NCBI GenBank assembly: GCA_963514095.1
Contig: OY741267.1
Span: 10,705,120 to 10,769,119 of the forward strand
DNA length: 64,000 nt
Source: Eutrigla gurnardus
Taxonomy: Eukaryota > Chordata > Actinopteri > Perciformes > Triglidae
Direction of reading: 5' to 3'
The stretch's first letter is position 1; each line of letters starts with the position of its first letter. The position numbers were made by a program, and so were the translations under genes. The notes under the pieces are model-generated. The model made no database searches. It saw only the letters and a program-made list of their open reading frames with translations, and was not told the DNA's origin. Of the stretch, positions 59,127 to 64,000 are shown one piece after another.

Positions 59127-62100
59127 GTGAAGTAATGTCTACCTGAGCAGAGAATGTAGTCACTCTTCGACTGACCATAGAGTGAATATAAGAAGTACAG
59201 TATATATAAGTACATTGTGATGTAACCCATTGGTTTATGTTTTGGTTAACACTGTTAGTGCTGTCAGCACCATGAGCACCATAAGCACTATGAGCTGCGA
59301 TCTGCCGGCTCAGCCGTCCCCATGTCGAGAGCTTTGTTCAGGCAATAAATTTGCCCTGAATGACATATTGAACACCTTCAAGAAAGAAGAGCTTCCAGCT
59401 GGGACAAAAGAGAGTGAAGGTGCATCCTCAGACGGAAGCAGAAAGAGAAGAATAATCCCTGGAGGGAGAATGTAAGTTAGACATGCTGAAGAAAATACAA
59501 CAAGAGACGGACTTACTGCAGAGTAGGGAGGAGAAGCAATTCAAAGGATTGAAAATACACTCTCAGGATAGGAAACAGGTGAAGCAGACAAGAGCAAAGA
59601 TGGAGAGGGGGGCGGAGGGAAGAGGAGGCCAGAGTGATGATGGAGGCATTATTGCTGAGGGAGGAAAGCAGGAGGCGGGCAGACTGGGAAGAAAGAGCAG
59701 AGCTGAGCAGGGGCGTCGGTGTGGGACAGATGACTCGCCACAGAGAGACTTTGAGAAATAATGTGCAGAAAGCTCATCCATCTGTTCCTTCAGGGAGCTG
59801 TGCTCATCTTATACCGCTTTGCCACCTTGCAACTCGACAGCCACAGTTTTGATCATCAATTAATAATGTTGTATAAATACCACACTGAACGCCGCTGTCG
59901 AGTGATCAATCATGTGCTTGGGTAACCTGGCAGTTTGCTGGCTTAGAGAGTCGGTGGCGGAGGGAGGCATATGCTGAACAAAGTGGAAACAAGAGGAAGA
60001 AAAAAGGACATTTGGTGTCAATCTTGTGCAAAATAAATGGACATTAGAAAGATCATTAGAAAGGCATGACTTGCCCTATTCTGCCTCTGATTGGCTTACG
60101 CTGTCAATTGTTGTGCGAATCAGAAGTGCATTTCTCAGCAAGCAATCCAGCGCTTCTACTGTTTTCTGGAGGGCTAATCTGTCTGCCTGTCTGGCTGTCT
60201 GTCTGCCTGCCTGTCTATCTGTCTGCTTGTGTGAGTCAATGTGTGTATGTATCTGTGTGTGTGTCTGCTTGTTGCACTCACTCTCTGTCTAGACATAAAT
60301 GACGAATTATTGGAATGAATAGGCAATTTAACCAACAGTCACCAACAGCAGTGACACTAGGTTATTTCATACTATTTCTAATGAATATAGCGGAAGGATT
60401 TTGAAACTTGATCATGCAGAGGTGAAGGTGGAAGTGAAACTCCAAAGAACAGCAGGGAGAGAGGACCCATGAAATGAACTGGCAAATGTGAGAATGGCCG
60501 GTAAAATCTTTTCGACTCATAGTTTTAACAGAAGAGAGAGAGAGAATGAGAGAGAATTCCAAATAGCAGATCAACCTTGGTCAGGGAACAAGAAGTGATT
60601 TCACAGTGATTGAGATCAGGGATTTACACCGTTAGAAGATTAGTTTTTACAGCAGTAACAATGAAACTGTGTCTAAAAGGATTGAGACACTTGTTTCCTA
60701 ATCCTTGTGGGTACGTTTAAAAGGTCAAGAAATCCATTTAACTTCATTCATTTAAAGATGAAGTGATAGGCCCGATGTCTTGGGTGTGACGGGACATTTA
60801 CTCATTGCCTGGGTTTGACTTTTTCCTGATTGGCACTTTTAAAGTTGGTTTATTGAGGAATTTCATCATGCTTCCATTGAACTCTTCTAAATGCCCTTTA
60901 AAGACCCTCTTCACCTCACTGTGAGACACTTTGGGTAGGTGAACATGTTCTTCATGCTGAAAGTTCACATCTGGAAGATCACACTTCCTTTTGTGCCTCC
61001 CTGACAGCAGTTTGCAGGTTAAATTAAGTCTTTTGTGCGAACCCAGAGCATTTTCTCCAGGTTGTCTCAGCCCTGCCCCAGCTCTTCAAACACTCAAACC
61101 ACACGCCCAGCAGTGAGAAAGCGTGCCTTTGGTTGAAAAGAAGCCATTGTCTGCTCAGATGATTGTGAGTCATTGTACTGGCAGCACAAGCCGGGAGTCA
61201 AAAGCTGTGATGTAGCAGAGAGACCTCCATTGTGGCCCGTATAAAGCTGCGGCAGGAACGGCGGCCCTGGCAGATACTGACTGTTGGATGGTCGGGGGCC
61301 TTTTCCATGAATAGTAGGGTAATTCAGTCAGTGGCGACGAGGTGATTAGCATTTTGAGTGGATCCACCGCCAGCTCTGTCCCATTCACGGGGCGAATCTG
61401 TAAGTAGCCAGCAGAATCTCTCCGTGGTGCATGTTTGTTTGGGATGTAAAAGGTCACGTCTGCTGTCACTGTCAGAGACGTTTTGACTCATGGACAAATC
61501 GATGATTTTAGTGTCAACCACATAAATTCTGAAAAATCTCAAGGTGTTCAAAATCATTTTTGAAAAAATGACTTCCATATGGGGATTTCAATTTTACACC
61601 ATTTTCAACAACTTACTGAATGTTGTTTTAGCCAATTTAAACAGTTTTTTCAACTATTTTTTTTTTATTTCAAACCATTTCATGTGTCATCCATACTTGA
61701 AAAAGACGTTGTGGCTTGCTTACCCCGAGACTGCAGACTATGCTCATTCAAGTTATTTTTTAATGTTCATACCTTAATACCTTTATTTGGGCAACTCCCA
61801 AAGGGTAGGACCTTTGGAGAATACAATGAAAACATTCCTAAATAAATGTAACTTTTTCTTGCCGAATTCCTTGTTTAACATTTGTTTTTCTTTCCTGTTT
61901 GCTTTTAAAGCATCGACATATCTATAAAAAAAAAAACGAAGTTTAATGAGATAAGACAAAAGAGAACAATTCAGAATACAATTAAATAAAGCTAAACCAA
62001 CACTTCCAGTGGAGACAGAGGTTTAAAACAGTTAACATGTAAGGTAAGATTTAGACTACTGACCGGAACAAGAGTGAACATATGGACAAGGCATGTCAGA

Positions 62101-62578
62101 AATATAATATATTAATACATTTAATGATTGATTAAAGCTTTGTAGAAGATGTATTTAGAGTAAGTTGTTGGTTTAAATGTTGAGACGTGTAGTGATTTGT
62201 ACAACATCTTAGATTTTTGGCATCGATCCAAAACGTTTTACATCAATGCATGGATCCAGTGGATATAAATAGATCTCTATCCGAGGACTGTGTTTCGTGC
62301 AGAGCCCAGAGTGCTCTCTGCTCGTGAATCAGTCTGGTGGTTAGAAAACAGACTTTTTGTTTTAAGTTGGGTTTTTTTTTCGACAATGAATGCTGAAAAA
62401 ACACGGCACAATTTTTTCTGGCTTTTCCTCAGGAGCAGAATAGGCCGCCAACTCGTATTTCAAACAACAAATTGTACAGATCTGGAATCAGATTTGTTTT
62501 GGTATTGAAGTCCTCTCCCCTACCCAGCAGACAGATGGTGATAACCATGAAAAAAATGCTGCAACTGTGCCAGATATC

Positions 62579-62582
<4 letters not shown>
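59127..62582. other. Presumed intron, no gene seen
   Basis: Frames at 59,230-59,475 (with a short VSAVSTMSTISTMS repeat) and 59,483-59,852 are purine-rich and show no domain. A TCTG tetranucleotide run lies at 60,181-60,232. About 61,140-61,480 looks like unique, possibly regulatory DNA. Poly-T and poly-A patches occur near 61,660 and 61,926. Confidence 0.4.
60181..60232. repeat. (TCTG)n imperfect tetranucleotide repeat
   Basis: TCTG, CCTG and CTGT units alternate, followed by an irregular GT run to about 60,262. Confidence 0.85.
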
Positions 62583-62660
<78 letters not shown>

Positions 62661-62662
62661 AA
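62583..62662. repeat. (GT)n(GA)n compound microsatellite
   Basis: About 30 GT units pass directly into about 10 GA units. Open frames across it (62,429-62,696) are repeat translation. Confidence 0.97.
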
Positions 62663-62850
62663 GCCTGCCTCCACACAGTGCTATCATCCTCAATGACTGA
62701 TTACCTACAGCTCTTAATCACATAGAATGCGGTGTTGGAGTCCCTTCACACAGTGCGCTTCATATCCCAGGATTACGTTTAGTTTTTAAAAAAATGATTG
62801 GCTAATTATTTAATGTTTTATATATTACACGCAATCTACATCAAGGCTCT

Positions 62851-63025
62851 GCTCGTAACATGCATGGTATGTTTTTAAAATAAACTTCTGTGTTCGAAGG
62901 AAACATACCGTTTCTGCTCATTACATGCATAGTTTCTTTTCAAAATAAAATTCTGTGTTCAATGGAAACATACAGTTTCTGCTTGTCACATGCATACATT
63001 CTCTTTTCAAAATAAAATTCCAACA
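62851..63025. repeat. Tandem repeat of about 70 bp, 2.5 copies
   Basis: Blocks with ACATGCATGGTATGTTTTTA, AAATAAACTTCTGTGTTC and GGAAACATACCGTTTCTGCT recur two and a half times with about 85-90% identity by eye. The same words are known to me from a fish dispersed repeat. Confidence 0.8.
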
Positions 63026-63127
63026 TAGGTCCAATTCATTTAGTTACACAACTACACTACTGAGGAAAAGATTTGTGGTTTTGGTTAAAATTACATTTGT
63101 TAAGTAAAATAAATTCCATGAGTCAAT

Positions 63128-63620
63128 GGGCCCTAGTTTCGTAGACCAGGCGCAGTCAGCTCTCAGCGCACATGCGCCGCGCCGACGGGGTGTGTCCGCC
63201 TGGACTGTGCAAGTTTCGTGCACCGCGCAGGCTCGCGCAGGCACTCCTCCCGTCTCGCCCACCGGCGCAAGTGGGAAAGAGGGAGGAGAAGAAGGCGTGA
63301 GTGGGAGACGAGGCGTGGACTGGGATTAATACAGCCGATTCAGATCTTCACCAATCAAATGAGCTCCTCTCCTCTCCTTTAATGCGTTAGGGGAGGTTCA
63401 GTGCAAGTTCCGTCACTTGACAACCCGATGACAGAAGCAGCGCCGCTGCTCCCACCACGCGCATCACGCGCTGTGCGTGCGTATCATAATAATAACAATG
63501 CCCATATTATAAAAAACAGGAGAGAGAGAGGGAGATGTTTTGGTCCGAGAGGCTGAGTTTCCGTTACGCGTGCCATCCGCCTTTGATCTGACGTCAGATG
63601 TGACGGGACAATCTATATAG
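63128..63620. mobile_element. Second copy of the outermost Harbinger-like element, inverted end fragment
   Basis: Starting GGGCCCTAGTTTCGTAGACC, it matches the complement of 58,620-59,123 almost base for base, up to ATCTATATAG. It lacks a 12-bp tandem duplication (GAGGAGGAGACG type) present in the first copy. Similarity stops at 63,620, where other sequence begins (CATGGGCGAGCGGTC). It is therefore either truncated there or interrupted by an insertion whose far end is outside the window. Confidence 0.85.
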
Positions 63621-64000
63621 CATGGGCGAGCGGTCATAATAAGCTATAAATGCAGTGCATGCCCAAGCCCTTCAATAAAAATAATTGAAAATATTAATCT
63701 GGCAGTGTGTTCAATTATACAATACCTTAGTTTTACTGTTTTGGTCTTAAATCAGTGCCTAATCTGTCCCGTTTTGCTTGCGAAAAGCTGGAAAGCTGAC
63801 AGCTTGTTTCGCGCATGCGCACTGTGACACAGACTAGTACAGTTACTGCTAAAGGCTGTGTTTACTGTAGATGAGCATTTTGAATGGCAAAAAAGCTGTC
63901 AGTGAAGCAGCTTATCTGCCAACGCGCATGCGCAAAAATGACTTGTTTGAATTGTTCAGCGGGAAACTGTCAGTGGTTCATTCATTGTGTAGCCTGGTCA
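63621..64000. other. Unclassified sequence with paired GCGCATGCGC words
   Basis: No coding frame. GCGCATGCGC occurs at 63,811-63,820 and 63,924-63,933, each close to AAGCTGACAGC/AAGCTGTCAG words, so the stretch contains a loose internal repeat. It may be part of a transposon cut by the window edge. Confidence 0.35.

Larger units (their letters stand above)
16208..64000 (+). other. Presumed basp1 intron 1 (partial)
   Basis: After the donor at 16,208 I find no protein-coding exon on either strand in the remaining 47.8 kb. That matches a gene with a very long first intron. Human BASP1 has a first intron of tens of kilobases. The stretch holds transposon relics, microsatellites and unique DNA listed separately. 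If the exon call is wrong this would simply be intergenic DNA. Confidence 0.35.

Noticed and set aside
59230..59852. Run of adjacent plus-strand frames that could be exons
   Set aside because: Purine-rich DNA keeps several phases open; no family match and no consistent splice sites.
16208..64000. basp1 coding exon (start MGGKLSKK)
   Set aside because: No such start and no Lys/Glu/Ala-rich frame of about 200 codons is present.

Overview
The window looks like nuclear DNA from a ray-finned fish, probably a percomorph teleost. It has very low coding density, many long (CA/GT)n microsatellites, and many short TIR transposon relics of types I know from teleosts (hAT, Harbinger-like, piggyBac-like, CACTA-like). 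There are no bacterial gene features. Almost every long open frame is a chance frame or lies inside a simple repeat.

Gene content is minimal but informative. At 3,084-3,104 on the minus strand a strong start context opens seven codons, MDNFFTE, followed directly by a splice donor. This is the N-terminus of unconventional myosin-X (myo10), so positions 1-3,083 are myo10 intron 1 and about 3,105-3,760 is its CpG-rich 5'UTR and promoter. A second CpG-rich block at about 15,980-17,400 holds a possible plus-strand non-coding first exon with a donor at 16,208. In human, MYO10 and BASP1 lie head to head, and BASP1 has a non-coding exon 1 and a very long intron 1. By that synteny, 16,208-64,000 is most likely basp1 intron 1. 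No basp1 coding exon is in the window, so this part is inference.

Layout. 1-3,083: myo10 intron 1 with a 41-bp minisatellite (about 22 copies), an adjoining dispersed repeat and a GT tract. 3,084-3,760: myo10 exon 1 and CpG promoter. 3,840-4,435: 78-bp tandem repeat. 4,737-6,905: copies of a dispersed repeat ('family A'), one split by an 825-bp foldback transposon with a 6-bp target duplication. 6,906-15,980: intergenic, with a trinucleotide-type array, a split tandem duplication and a hAT MITE. 15,980-17,460: CpG-rich block. 17,460-53,770: presumed intron, with a piggyBac-like MITE, further family A and B repeats, a hAT MITE, a CACTA-like element, microsatellites, and unique stretches that look like regulatory DNA. 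53,771-64,000: transposon-dense, with a hAT element and a four-deep nest of transposons at 55,368-59,123. The right end of the outermost element of that nest recurs inverted at 63,128-63,620.

The best signals are the micro-coding myo10 exon, the four-level nested insertion with readable target duplications at three levels, the foldback element interrupting another repeat, and a pair of octamer-containing modules in the presumed intron. I see no new multi-gene system. Family names rest on termini and target duplications read by eye, without database searches.
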